A stretch of DNA of 37,214 nucleotides from CAYLKS01 sp964384205 [NCBI: uncultured bacterium]. GTDB taxonomy: Bacteria; JAGOEH01. Below, one piece after another: positions 25,794 to 34,366 of the stretch (its first letter is position 1; every line of letters begins with the position of its first letter). The stretch covers positions 1 to 37,214 of the forward strand of contig CAYLKS010000028.1 in the NCBI GenBank assembly GCA_964384205.1, given 5' to 3'. The notes under the pieces are model-generated. The model made no database searches. It was not told the DNA's origin and worked only from the letters and a program-made list of their open reading frames with translations. The position numbers were made by a program, and so were the translations under genes.

Positions 25794-26505
25794 CAGGAAG
25801 TATAGAAAAAAATTTGGATTAACTATAGTAGAAGGAGAAAAACTTTTTTTTGAAGTTTATTATAATCGCCCGGAATTAATAAATATTTTAGTTTTAACAA
25901 AAGACAAATTTTATATTTTAAACAAAATTGAAGAGGGTATTTCCACTTATTCAGTAAATAATTCTCTTATGGAAAAAATATCTTTAGACAAAACTCCCAG
26001 TGGAATTTTAGCTGTTATAAGAAACGATTTTCTTTTAAATTTTCCAGAAAAAATTACTTATCCATTTGTTATTTTAAACGGTATATCAGATCCCGGAAAT
26101 TTAGGTACAATCATAAGAACATCTGAGGCATTTGGATTTAATTCTATAGTAACAGATGAAGAATGTGTAGAAATTATGAATCCTAAAGTTATACGTGCGG
26201 CAATGGGTTCGGCTTTTAGATTAAAATTATATGAAAAAGTAAAAAAATATGAAATATTATCTTTTCTAAAAAAAGAACAGATTACACCAATAGCATTGGA
26301 TGTTAATGGCAAAGAAAATATATGGAACTTTAACTTAAAAAATAAGTTTGCTATTATTGTAGGTAGTGAATCTCATGGAGTTTCTCAAGAATTCCTAAAA
26401 ATTTCAAAAAAATTCAGGATACCTATGGACGGGGGAATAGAATCTTTAAATGCAGCAATAAGTTGTGCTATAGCTATGTCAATTATTAAACAAAAAAATG
26501 AATAA
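25732..26505 (+). CDS. SpoU/TrmH-family RNA 2'-O-methyltransferase
   Basis: The 257-residue product has the N-terminal RNA-binding segment of the family (RKKFGLTIVEGEKLF) and the three SPOUT motifs: NGISDPGNLGTIIRTSEAFG (motif 1), IRAAMGSAFRL, and IVGSESHGVS with IPMDGGIESLNAA (motifs 2 and 3, the knotted SAM-binding site). It should methylate a ribose in 23S rRNA or tRNA; the exact target (RlmB-like or other) cannot be assigned. The start inside mfd is supported by an AGGGAG SD 8-10 bases upstream, making the 62-bp overlap real. Confidence 0.92.
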   Translation: MANQIISLPISWKKKIQQLHNRKYRKKFGLTIVEGEKLFFEVYYNRPELINILVLTKDKFYILNKIEEGISTYSVNNSLMEKISLDKTPSGILAVIRNDFLLNFPEKITYPFVILNGISDPGNLGTIIRTSEAFGFNSIVTDEECVEIMNPKVIRAAMGSAFRLKLYEKVKKYEILSFLKKEQITPIALDVNGKENIWNFNLKNKFAIIVGSESHGVSQEFLKISKKFRIPMDGGIESLNAAISCAIAMSIIKQKNE

Positions 26506-26518
26506 AGGAGAAAAAAGT

Positions 26519-27034
26519 ATGGGGAAAATTTTCGATGATGATATAAAGCTTGGGGACAATGTATTTATAGCAGATACTGCCAAAGTTATTGGCAGGGTTA
26601 TCTTAAAAGATAATGCGAATATTTGGTTTGGAGCTGTGCTAAGAGGAGATATTGATTACATAGAAATAGGAGAAAATTCAAATGTTCAAGACAATTGTGT
26701 ATTGCATGTAAATTATAACCAACCTACAATAATTGGAAATAATGTAACTATTGGACACGGAGCTATTGTACATGGCGCAGTTGTTGGGGATAATAGCTTA
26801 ATTGCAATGAATGCTGTACTATTAGATGGTGTTAAAATTGGTAAAAACTGCATTGTTGGAGCAGGTGCTGTCGTGTCTCCCGGAACTGTTATTCCTGATA
26901 ATTCTATTGTAATGGGAATACCAGGGAAAGTGGTTAAACAAATGGATGAAAATAAAATTCAAGGCAATTTAAAAAATGCTCAGGAATATGTAGAACTTGC
27001 AAAATTTTATCTAAATAAAGAAAATGGCAAATAA
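26519..27034 (+). CDS. Gamma-carbonic-anhydrase-like hexapeptide-repeat protein
   Basis: The 171-residue left-handed beta-helix protein has hexapeptide repeats throughout (IGENSNVQD, IGNNVTIGHGAIV) and a C-terminal helix. His63, His80 and His85 occupy the positions of the gamma-CA metal ligands. It belongs to the YrdA/PaaY type, for which weak or redox-controlled carbonic anhydrase activity has been described in some members. I chose the ATG at 26519 because AAAGGAG (26502-26508) sits 10 bases before it; an in-frame ATG at 26498 lacks an SD and overlaps the methyltransferase gene. It overlaps the regulator gene by 11 bp. Confidence 0.9.
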   Translation: MGKIFDDDIKLGDNVFIADTAKVIGRVILKDNANIWFGAVLRGDIDYIEIGENSNVQDNCVLHVNYNQPTIIGNNVTIGHGAIVHGAVVGDNSLIAMNAVLLDGVKIGKNCIVGAGAVVSPGTVIPDNSIVMGIPGKVVKQMDENKIQGNLKNAQEYVELAKFYLNKENGK

Positions 27035-28445
27035 AAGAAATAATATAGATTTTACAATCTTACTTCTTGATGATTATATTGAAACAGATGAATCTATCGG
27101 TAATTTTCTAAGAAAAAGAGGATGTAAAGTAATATTTGAAACCAATCCTAAAAGGGCTCTTCAAATTTTTCAAGAGGAAGAAATAGATATAATTATAACT
27201 GATATAAAAATGCCAGAATTAAATGGTATTGAATTCATAAAACAAATCAAAAAATTAAATGAAGATATAGAATTTATTATTATTACTGCTTATCGTGAAA
27301 TGGATACAATGAAAGAAGCAATCTCTCTTGGGGTAACAGAATATTTAGATAAGCCTGTAGGATTTAATGAGTTACTTCTTGCTATTGAAAAAACAAGAAA
27401 ATATATATCTGTTCTTAATGAAAAAAAACAACTGGAAACAAAATTAAAAAATTTATCTATTGGAGAAAACTATTCTTTAAATTCTATTATTGGGAATAGT
27501 AAACAAATTATAGAAATTAAAAATTTAATAAAAAAACTCGCAGAGTATCCGGAAACTTCTGTGCTAATTGAAGGTGAAAGCGGGACGGGTAAGGAACTTA
27601 TTGCCCGAGCTATACATTTTGAAGGGCCAAATGCAAATAAGCCTTTTGTTCCAGTTAATAGTTCTTCTATTCCGGAAACATTAATAGAAAGCGAATTGTT
27701 TGGACATGAAAAAGGTTCATTTACTGATGCCAAAGAAAGAAAAAAAGGATTATTCGAACAGGCAAATGGAGGAACTATCTTTCTTGATGAAATAGGAGAT
27801 ATTTCCTTAGCTGTGCAAAAAAATTTATTAAGAGTACTTGAGAACAGAGAAATCAGGTATGTTGGCGGTAATACCATTAAAAAAATTAATGTTAGAGTAA
27901 TTGCAGCCACTAACAAAAACTTAGAAAAAATGGTATTAGAAGGAACATTCAGGCAGGATTTATTTTACAGGCTTAATATCTTCAGAATTTATATACCACC
28001 TCTCAGAGAAAGAAAAGAAGATATAGAACTTTTAGTAACATATTTCATTAAATTTTTTAATAAAAGGTTAAATAAAAACATAAAAGGAATAACCCCTGCT
28101 GCTTTAGAAAAATTAAAGGACTATAATTTCCCCGGAAATATTAGAGAATTACGTAACATGATAGAACAGGCATCCATTCTATGTGATGATAATTACTTGA
28201 TGAATAAGCATTTCCCATTGTTGCAAATGCTCGCTACAAAATATAATGATTTAAACCTTTATGATGATTTGAATTTAGAAAAAATGGAAAAAAAATTTAT
28301 AATAAAAGCATTAGAAAAAGCAAATTATAACAAAGCAAAAGCCTGTAAATTATTAGGTATAACCAGAGATTCTCTAAGACGAAAGCTTGATAAATACTCT
28401 ATTACTGTTTCAAAACATGTAAAGGGAGGATGTAAACAGCTATGA
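27024..28445 (+). CDS. NtrC-family sigma54-dependent response regulator
   Basis: The 473-residue protein has a receiver domain (about 10-130, phospho-acceptor Asp60 in TDIKMPE), an AAA+ domain (about 155-395) with Walker A GESGTGKE (184-191), the sigma54-contacting loop as GSFTDA (231-236) and Walker B FLDEIGD. A Fis-type helix-turn-helix lies at the C-terminus (NKAKACKLLGITRDSLRRKL). It should activate sigma54 promoters when phosphorylated. No histidine kinase lies nearby, so it is an orphan here. The GSFTDA loop is a tolerated variant of GAFTGA. Its ATGA overlap with the next gene indicates translational coupling. Confidence 0.95.
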   Translation: MANKRNNIDFTILLLDDYIETDESIGNFLRKRGCKVIFETNPKRALQIFQEEEIDIIITDIKMPELNGIEFIKQIKKLNEDIEFIIITAYREMDTMKEAISLGVTEYLDKPVGFNELLLAIEKTRKYISVLNEKKQLETKLKNLSIGENYSLNSIIGNSKQIIEIKNLIKKLAEYPETSVLIEGESGTGKELIARAIHFEGPNANKPFVPVNSSSIPETLIESELFGHEKGSFTDAKERKKGLFEQANGGTIFLDEIGDISLAVQKNLLRVLENREIRYVGGNTIKKINVRVIAATNKNLEKMVLEGTFRQDLFYRLNIFRIYIPPLRERKEDIELLVTYFIKFFNKRLNKNIKGITPAALEKLKDYNFPGNIRELRNMIEQASILCDDNYLMNKHFPLLQMLATKYNDLNLYDDLNLEKMEKKFIIKALEKANYNKAKACKLLGITRDSLRRKLDKYSITVSKHVKGGCKQL

Positions 28446-28783
28446 ATAAAGTAAAAATTTCTTTTATATTAACTTTCATCGTATTTGTGGGCCTTTTCTG
28501 TAAAGGAAATAATGAAAATAAAAAAGAAAAAAAACAATATATAGTTGCTTTATACAGAGATAAAATAGCTGCTAAAGCCATTCAAGCTATGGGATATTTT
28601 AAAAAAAATTATAATATTGATGCATATGTCTATGACACAAAACATATTAAAGGATTAGAACGTGGCTATTATTATGTTATTACAAATTTCTATGATGAAA
28701 AAATCGATGCTGAAATAGAAGAAACTAAATTAAAACAAATGGGACTTAAGCCTAAAATTTTTGAAATAATATATGTCCATTGA
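28442..28783 (+). CDS. Small exported protein, possibly SPOR-like
   Basis: The 113-residue product has an N-terminal hydrophobic segment (about 5-20) ending GLFC-KG, which resembles a lipobox but has Phe before the Cys. A Lys-rich linker follows and then one compact alpha/beta domain (YIVALYRDKIAAKAIQAM, YYYVITNFYDEKIDAEIEET, LKPKIFEI) with the beta-alpha-beta-beta-alpha-beta order of SPOR peptidoglycan-binding domains. The match is weak. The SD GGGAGG (28424-28429) stands 12 bases before the ATG. It overlaps genes on both sides (4 and 11 bp). Confidence 0.65.
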   Translation: MNKVKISFILTFIVFVGLFCKGNNENKKEKKQYIVALYRDKIAAKAIQAMGYFKKNYNIDAYVYDTKHIKGLERGYYYVITNFYDEKIDAEIEETKLKQMGLKPKIFEIIYVH

Positions 28784-29612
28784 TAAAAAATTTTCATTAG
28801 ATTACCATAAAGATGTAGTTTATCTATTTTTAGAAAGAAATAATTTATTAGATATAAAGCCTGATTTAACTAATTTAACCAAAATACTATATTCTTTTTC
28901 AAAAATACCTTACGAAAATATTAGCAAAATATTAAAATTAAATGAAGGCAAAGGGGAACTTGATCGGCTAAGGCTGCCAGAAGAATTATATATAAATTAT
29001 CTGGAAAATAATTTAGGTGGAACATGTTATTCTTTAACATATTTTTTATGGTCAATATTATACCATACAGGATTTGAATCTTTCCCTTTAATTATGGATA
29101 TGAAATGGGCAGAAGCTGCTCATTGTGGCCTTGCAATTAATATAGAAAATAAATATTATCTAACAGATCCAGGATATTTAATCTCCAATCCAATACCAAT
29201 TGTCCAGGAAAAAACAGTCCATTTTATTGACTATAATTATACAGGCGTTGAATTACAATATAATTTTGAATCAAATCAATACTTTTTATATACATTTAAT
29301 AAAAAAGAACGTAAATTCAGATATAGTTTCATATTTAATCCCGTATCTTTAGAAGATTTTATATTTTACTGGAAAAATTCATTCTATCAAAAATCAATGA
29401 GGCATATTTGCCTTACAAAAGTTGATTTGAAAAATAAAGGCAGGATTTATATAAGAAATGATTTTGTTAGATTTTATTCAGAAGATAAAAAAGAAAATAT
29501 TAAAACAAATCTTGAAAATGCTGCAATGAAATTTTTTAATATTAACCCAGAAATTATCAAATATGCTAAGGAGATTTTAAATGGCACTTCCAGAAATAAC
29601 TCAAAAAGTTAA
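28773..29612 (+). CDS. Arylamine N-acetyltransferase-like protein
   Basis: The 279-residue product follows the NAT layout: a helical N-terminus, then LGGTCYSLT with Cys85, AAHCGLAI with His117 and YLTDPGY with Asp132. These form a Cys-His-Asp triad in the right order and spacing. The canonical NAT segment is RGGxCxE; here Leu replaces the Arg and Ser the Glu, so the substrate may differ and a transglutaminase-like activity is possible. Residues 150-260 form the beta-barrel part. It has no SD and starts within the preceding gene, so it is probably translated by coupling. It overlaps the next gene by 32 bp. Confidence 0.8.
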   Translation: MSIDKKFSLDYHKDVVYLFLERNNLLDIKPDLTNLTKILYSFSKIPYENISKILKLNEGKGELDRLRLPEELYINYLENNLGGTCYSLTYFLWSILYHTGFESFPLIMDMKWAEAAHCGLAINIENKYYLTDPGYLISNPIPIVQEKTVHFIDYNYTGVELQYNFESNQYFLYTFNKKERKFRYSFIFNPVSLEDFIFYWKNSFYQKSMRHICLTKVDLKNKGRIYIRNDFVRFYSEDKKENIKTNLENAAMKFFNINPEIIKYAKEILNGTSRNNSKS

Positions 29613-30102
29613 ACTTTTCTTTGCTATACTTATTATAAAAACATTTGATATAGAAAAAATCTTTTCTATTATTGAATCTAATTGGGGAAAGATAGATTAT
29701 AAAAGTAAACTGTACAATTTTGATATAACTGATTACTATAAAGATGAAATGGGAGAAAATTTATATAGATTTTTTGTATCAGTTGAAAATTTAATCAAAC
29801 CTTATGAAATAGGAACTATAAAGATGATGACAAATGCCATAGAATCTGCTTTCTTACAAAAAAATAAAAGGCCGGTTAATATTGATCCTGGATATATGGA
29901 TTATCAAAAAGTCGTTCTGGCTTCCTTAAAATTCGGTGGACAAAAAATTGCATTATTTGAAGGTATGTATGCTGATATGGTTTTATATTACAAAAAAGGC
30001 AGTTTTATTACTTTTCCATGGACTTTCCCAGATTTTAAAACTGATAAATACTATAAAGATTTATTAGAAATCAGAACTCTTTATAAAAAACAATTAAAAT
30101 AA
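29581..30102 (+). CDS. DUF4416 family protein
   Basis: The 173-residue product matches the DUF4416 pattern as I know it: VKLFFAILI at the start, FDITDYYKDEMG, a RFFVSVENLI segment, IKMMTNAIE, NIDPGYMDYQKVVLAS, and an aromatic FPWTFPDFKT near the end. Function is unknown; the conserved Asp, Glu, Asn and Arg residues suggest an enzyme. The SD AAGGAG stands 7 bases before the ATG, inside the NAT-like gene. It is the last gene of the plus-strand operon. The 10-bp gap to the convergent esterase gene leaves no room for a separate terminator. Confidence 0.85.
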   Translation: MALPEITQKVKLFFAILIIKTFDIEKIFSIIESNWGKIDYKSKLYNFDITDYYKDEMGENLYRFFVSVENLIKPYEIGTIKMMTNAIESAFLQKNKRPVNIDPGYMDYQKVVLASLKFGGQKIALFEGMYADMVLYYKKGSFITFPWTFPDFKTDKYYKDLLEIRTLYKKQLK

Positions 30103-30112
30103 ATCTTAAATA

Positions 30113-31528
30113 TTAATAATCTGTTGCAAATTTTAATATCTCTGGAAGCATTGTAAACCATTCATTATGATGATGACCACCATTAAATTGTTGATATTTA
30201 TGCTTAATATTTTTAAACAATAAAAGGTTATGAAATTTTTCAGCCACAATATTTAACTTATATTCATCACTATTGCCTGCTGTTATAAAAATCTCAGGGA
30301 TATTTTCTGAATTTTTTAGATTTTCAACAATATAAAAAGGATTTTTATCTAACATACTACCATTAGGTACAGCAAGTGTCCCTGAAATTGAAACTATTTT
30401 TTTAAATAATTTTTTATACCTCATACCTATACTAAATGCAGCCATACCTCCTTTTGATAAACCTACAATTGCTCTTCTATTTTGAGCAATATTAAATTTC
30501 TTTTCTACATGTGGGATCAATTCCTCAATAAAACTCTTTTCATAATTTAAATTAGTTTTTTCATTATAAAAAAAATTGGCTCCCATCGAACCTTGAATAG
30601 AAATTAAAATAAATGGCTTTGCTACCTCACTTTTTATATATCTATCATATAATGCAGGAAGTTCCCCCTGAATAAATGTTTTATGAACTTCACTTCCTCC
30701 TCCAAAGGCATAAATTACAGGATATTTTACACTTTTTTCATTAAAATAATTATAAGGCAAATATACCCCATAAGGCTGATATAACCCAAGCTCTTTTGAA
30801 TAATAATAATCTGTATAATAATATGGCGACTTCAAAAATATATCATTATTCTTTACCTCCATACTATCAATGAAAACTCTGCTAAAATTTTTATATTTTA
30901 ATTTTATATTAAAAATATACTTATTGTTTATATTTTTTAATATATCAACCGATATAGATTGTGGCTTTATACTATCAATACAATACTGACTTTTTATATA
31001 ATAAGTTTTAAAATTTTGTTCATTTGAATTAATATATTTTAAGATAATATTTTTTATTATGCTATCTTCATCTACCCCATCAAGATAGCTAATTTCTGGC
31101 AAACTATCTCTAAAACCAATATAATAGGCATTGCTTTTAATCAAAAATAATATTGTATTATTACTTTTTATTAAATTCTTAGGGACATAAAATAAATTAT
31201 AACTCCAATTATCAATCATTGTTATAGGATTTACTAATCCCGATGTACCAATTAAGTTATCATTAAAATATATCTGGGATGCTTCATTTATCCTTCCACA
31301 TTTCAAAATAGCAGGCTTATGTGTGACTTGTGTATTAAACTGATATTTGATTTTTATAATACCTGTAAAATTAAAACCCAAATATTGATTTTCATCAATC
31401 TGGAGTTCTTTAACTTCATTATCAACAATTATGCTATACTTACCAACTAACACCTGATCTTTTTTCTTTTCCCCATTACCACATACTATTAAAGTCAAAA
31501 TAAATAATAGAAATATTTCTCTAAACAT
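30113..31528 (-). CDS. Exported esterase (esterase D / Fes-like alpha/beta hydrolase)
   Basis: The 471-residue product starts with a signal or lipoprotein-type segment (MFREIFLLFILTLIVCG, with Val before the Cys so the lipobox is imperfect). A beta-sandwich, galactose-binding-like N-terminal domain (about 30-150) is followed by a hydrolase domain (about 215-470) with nucleophile GLSKGG (Ser358), Asp421 in GNSDEY and a His run GGHHHNE (452-454). It should cleave an ester on a carbohydrate or siderophore-like substrate in the periplasm or at the outer membrane. I chose the ATG at 31528, 5 bases after AAGGATGG; an ATG at 31537 has its SD too close. It is the last gene of the minus-strand operon. 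Confidence 0.87.
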   Translation of the reverse strand: MFREIFLLFILTLIVCGNGEKKKDQVLVGKYSIIVDNEVKELQIDENQYLGFNFTGIIKIKYQFNTQVTHKPAILKCGRINEASQIYFNDNLIGTSGLVNPITMIDNWSYNLFYVPKNLIKSNNTILFLIKSNAYYIGFRDSLPEISYLDGVDEDSIIKNIILKYINSNEQNFKTYYIKSQYCIDSIKPQSISVDILKNINNKYIFNIKLKYKNFSRVFIDSMEVKNNDIFLKSPYYYTDYYYSKELGLYQPYGVYLPYNYFNEKSVKYPVIYAFGGGSEVHKTFIQGELPALYDRYIKSEVAKPFILISIQGSMGANFFYNEKTNLNYEKSFIEELIPHVEKKFNIAQNRRAIVGLSKGGMAAFSIGMRYKKLFKKIVSISGTLAVPNGSMLDKNPFYIVENLKNSENIPEIFITAGNSDEYKLNIVAEKFHNLLLFKNIKHKYQQFNGGHHHNEWFTMLPEILKFATDY

Positions 31529-32477
31529 TTTTACCATCCTTAAAATTTATTAACTCTTTAATTTCTGCAGTCTGTGTAATACCTTGCTGTAAATGTAAAT
31601 TTATAATTAACTCTGCTAATAATCCTATAAATATCGCCTGTATTCCTCCACTAAAAAAGACTACCATAAGAAAAACCACAGGAGTGGCCTCCAGATGTTT
31701 TAAAATTAAAACTCTATAAGCTGTAATCAAAAAAAATACAAAACCTATTGCCAAAAATATTAAACCTATCCCACCAAATATATACGACGGTTTAAGCTTA
31801 TACCCTTTTATAAAACTAATATTTAAAACATCAAGAATTACCTTAAATGTCCTGAATAAATTATACTTAGATTTTCCATATTTTCTCGGCCTATGTTCAA
31901 CAGGAACTTCAATATATGAATTATTATTCCATATTGCAAGGGCTGCAATAAACCTATGTAGTTCTCCATATAAATTTATATTAGTAATTGCTTCCTTTTT
32001 AAATGCTTTTAAAGTACAACCAAAATCATGAATATTCATTCTTGTTATTTTTCTTATAATAAAATTAGCAATTTTAGACGGCAAAACCTTTGTAAAAAAA
32101 GGATCTTTTCTGTTCTGTCTCCAGCCCACAACTATATCATAACCTTCCTTAATTTTCTGGATAAAAATAGGGATATCCCGCGGATTATTCTGTAAATCAG
32201 AATCCAGAAAAACAATAATATCACCTCGTGAATATTTTATACCGATATTCATTGCTGCTGACTGACCAAAATTTCTAGTGAAAGATATAACCTTCACTTT
32301 CTCATTGCTTTTAGCAATTCCTTTTAATATTTGAAGGCTATTATCTGTACTCCCATCATTGACAAATATAATCTCATAATCTATTACTTCTTTATTTAAC
32401 ACATTGTATAGTTCATCATATAAAATAGGGAGATTATCTTCTTCATTATATACCGGGATAACTATTGATACTTCCAT
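31521..32477 (-). CDS. Polyprenyl-phosphate glycosyltransferase (GT2, GtrB/DPM1-like)
   Basis: The 318-residue product has a GT-A fold domain (1-225) with IVIPVYNEE, FVNDGSTD, and the DxD motif in FLDSDLQ near 93-97. Two C-terminal membrane helices follow (about 232-258 and 270-295). This is the DPM1/GtrB architecture, which loads a sugar onto a polyprenyl phosphate for a GT-C enzyme. The gene directly upstream codes a GT-C-type membrane protein, so the two are likely partners. The SD AGGAAG stands about 5 bases before the ATG. Confidence 0.93.
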   Translation of the reverse strand: MEVSIVIPVYNEEDNLPILYDELYNVLNKEVIDYEIIFVNDGSTDNSLQILKGIAKSNEKVKVISFTRNFGQSAAMNIGIKYSRGDIIVFLDSDLQNNPRDIPIFIQKIKEGYDIVVGWRQNRKDPFFTKVLPSKIANFIIRKITRMNIHDFGCTLKAFKKEAITNINLYGELHRFIAALAIWNNNSYIEVPVEHRPRKYGKSKYNLFRTFKVILDVLNISFIKGYKLKPSYIFGGIGLIFLAIGFVFFLITAYRVLILKHLEATPVVFLMVVFFSGGIQAIFIGLLAELIINLHLQQGITQTAEIKELINFKDGKNV

Positions 32478-33837
32478 TGCACTTCCTATTTTTTAAATAT
32501 AAATAAGTTAATAATAATGGTATAAAATTTATTAACAAATTAAAAAAATAACTTTTATATAATATAACATGTTTGATGAAATAATATATTACATTCTCAG
32601 GGCCATTCTTAAAAAGATAAGGGAAAACAAAATCAAAAATAGGATTGCTAATATTCTTGTCAAGATGAGGATCTGCTAATGCCCCACTTATATTGATTAC
32701 TAATGTTATCACTATTATTCCCTTAATTAATAATGTCTTTTTTGTATTTGCTAAATACCATACTATGGGTATATAGAAAAAAACTAAAAATGGTGTTATA
32801 TATCTCAAACCAAAGCAACTCCCTCCTTCCCAGTTTGGCATGAAATAAATAAATATAAAACCTAATAAAGAAGCTAATAAAAACAATAACGATAACGCTC
32901 TATCTTTTTTATACATCTTATAAATAGATATAGGATATAAAAATAAAACTGGCATATATATTAATATGCCTCTCCATAAACCAAATAACATATCAAATAA
33001 TTTTTCCAAAGAAGGAACTGCAAAATAATGAAAACCATTATCAGTGCCAAACCATGTGGAAACACCTTTATGATCAAACCAGACATTATAATTATTTGGG
33101 AAAATAAATGGATTTCCAAAAATAATGAAATTCCTAATTAAAATTATTAATATAAACATAAAAACAAGCAAAGAAAAATATAAACATTCCTTCCGATTTT
33201 TTTTCATATATAAAAAAAGCAAGTAAGGTAGAATCAACATAACACTTTGATAATAAGTTATAATAGCAAAACCAGTAAAAATACCTGCCTTAATTCCATT
33301 ATTTTTAAGAATTTGATATAAACTCAAAGTAAACCACAAAAGTGCAAAATTTTCCCCTACACCAATTGTTGAATAAGTAAAAATTAGTGAACCGAAAAAT
33401 ATAAAAAGAATATATTTTTTATCATTATCAGAAAAATTAAAAAACTCTTTTAATATTTTGAATATATAAAACATACTAATTGCTGTATAAAAACCGACAG
33501 AAAAAATCTGTACCAGCCAGGCAATAAAAATTTTAGAAAAACTTTCTGATGCAAATTTATTTACTATTCTAAAAAATAATGTATTAAATATTACATATTG
33601 TGGAATCATCATAATAGCACTACCGATTGGATTAACCGCCATATAGTGGCCATTATAATATGCTTTATCCTCTAAAAGAATATCTCTATAATCATCAATA
33701 TATATTGTACCATGATTAACTATTGCCATTGTTGTGGCATATCTTTGAGTGAAATTTCCTGTTTGATAGCTTAATTCCGTATAAAATGCTGAAATAAAAA
33801 AGAAATAAAAAATTAATAATAAATTTTTCTTATACAT
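32446..33837 (-). CDS. Multi-pass membrane protein, GT-C glycosyltransferase type
   Basis: The 463-residue product has about 10-12 predicted membrane helices and a first luminal loop with the acidic segment VNHGTIYIDDYRD near 38-50, as in PMT/ArnT-like GT-C enzymes that take sugars from polyprenyl phosphate. A large loop (NVWFDHKGVSTWFGT) lies in the middle. It overlaps the GT2 gene by 32 bp and aroK by 8 bp. Acceptor (lipid A, protein or cell-envelope polymer) is unknown. Confidence 0.8.
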   Translation of the reverse strand: MYKKNLLLIFYFFFISAFYTELSYQTGNFTQRYATTMAIVNHGTIYIDDYRDILLEDKAYYNGHYMAVNPIGSAIMMIPQYVIFNTLFFRIVNKFASESFSKIFIAWLVQIFSVGFYTAISMFYIFKILKEFFNFSDNDKKYILFIFFGSLIFTYSTIGVGENFALLWFTLSLYQILKNNGIKAGIFTGFAIITYYQSVMLILPYLLFLYMKKNRKECLYFSLLVFMFILIILIRNFIIFGNPFIFPNNYNVWFDHKGVSTWFGTDNGFHYFAVPSLEKLFDMLFGLWRGILIYMPVLFLYPISIYKMYKKDRALSLLFLLASLLGFIFIYFMPNWEGGSCFGLRYITPFLVFFYIPIVWYLANTKKTLLIKGIIVITLVINISGALADPHLDKNISNPIFDFVFPYLFKNGPENVIYYFIKHVILYKSYFFNLLINFIPLLLTYLYLKNRKCNGSINSYPGI

Positions 33838-34366
33838 TTTCTAACAATTCTCTTATTATTTCATTAATAGTTTTATTTGAAGTATCAATATATATATCAG
33901 CTATCTCCTTGTATAAATGATTCCTCTTATTTGCTAAATTTATTAAAGTTTCTTTGAGTTTTTCTTTATTTGCAAGCAATGGCCTATTATCAGAATTCCC
34001 CAACCTCTTAAAAAGCTCATCAATAGAACAATCCAGCCATATAACTATCCCATTATTTTTTAATAACAACCTATTATTTTTATCTAATACAATTCCGCCT
34101 CCTGTAGAAAGAATATATTCTTCATTTTCATTAATAATTTTTTCTAAAAATCCAGATTCAATCTTTCTAAAATAATCCTCCCCATATTTATTAAAAATTT
34201 TGGAGATAGATATACCATAATTATCTTCTATAACCTCATCAATATCTACAAAAGGAGCATTCATAATTTTACTTAATTTACTGCCTATTGTAGATTTACC
34301 TACCCCCATCATTCCAATAAGAATTAATCTCTTCCTGAAATTGCTTATATCTTTTAAGGATTTCAA
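33830..34366 (-). CDS. aroK: Shikimate kinase
   Basis: The product is 178 residues with the chosen start, normal for the enzyme that phosphorylates shikimate at the 3-OH using ATP in the aromatic amino acid pathway. Walker A GMMGVGKST is at 18-26. FVDIDEVIE, FRKIE, LSTGGGIVL and NRPLL cover the shikimate site and lid. The start is TTG at 34364-34366, supported by GGAGGAG (34376-34382) 9 bases upstream. The frame extends six codons further to a TTG at 34384 that overlaps this SD. It lies 71 bp inside the end of aroC. Confidence 0.93.
   Translation of the reverse strand: MKSLKDISNFRKRLILIGMMGVGKSTIGSKLSKIMNAPFVDIDEVIEDNYGISISKIFNKYGEDYFRKIESGFLEKIINENEEYILSTGGGIVLDKNNRLLLKNNGIVIWLDCSIDELFKRLGNSDNRPLLANKEKLKETLINLANKRNHLYKEIADIYIDTSNKTINEIIRELLENV

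Noticed and set aside
27714-27731. GSFTDA instead of GAFTGA as a sign of lost sigma54 contact
   Set aside because: Variants of this loop with Ser and Asp at these positions are found in otherwise normal regulators, and the rest of the AAA+ core is intact.
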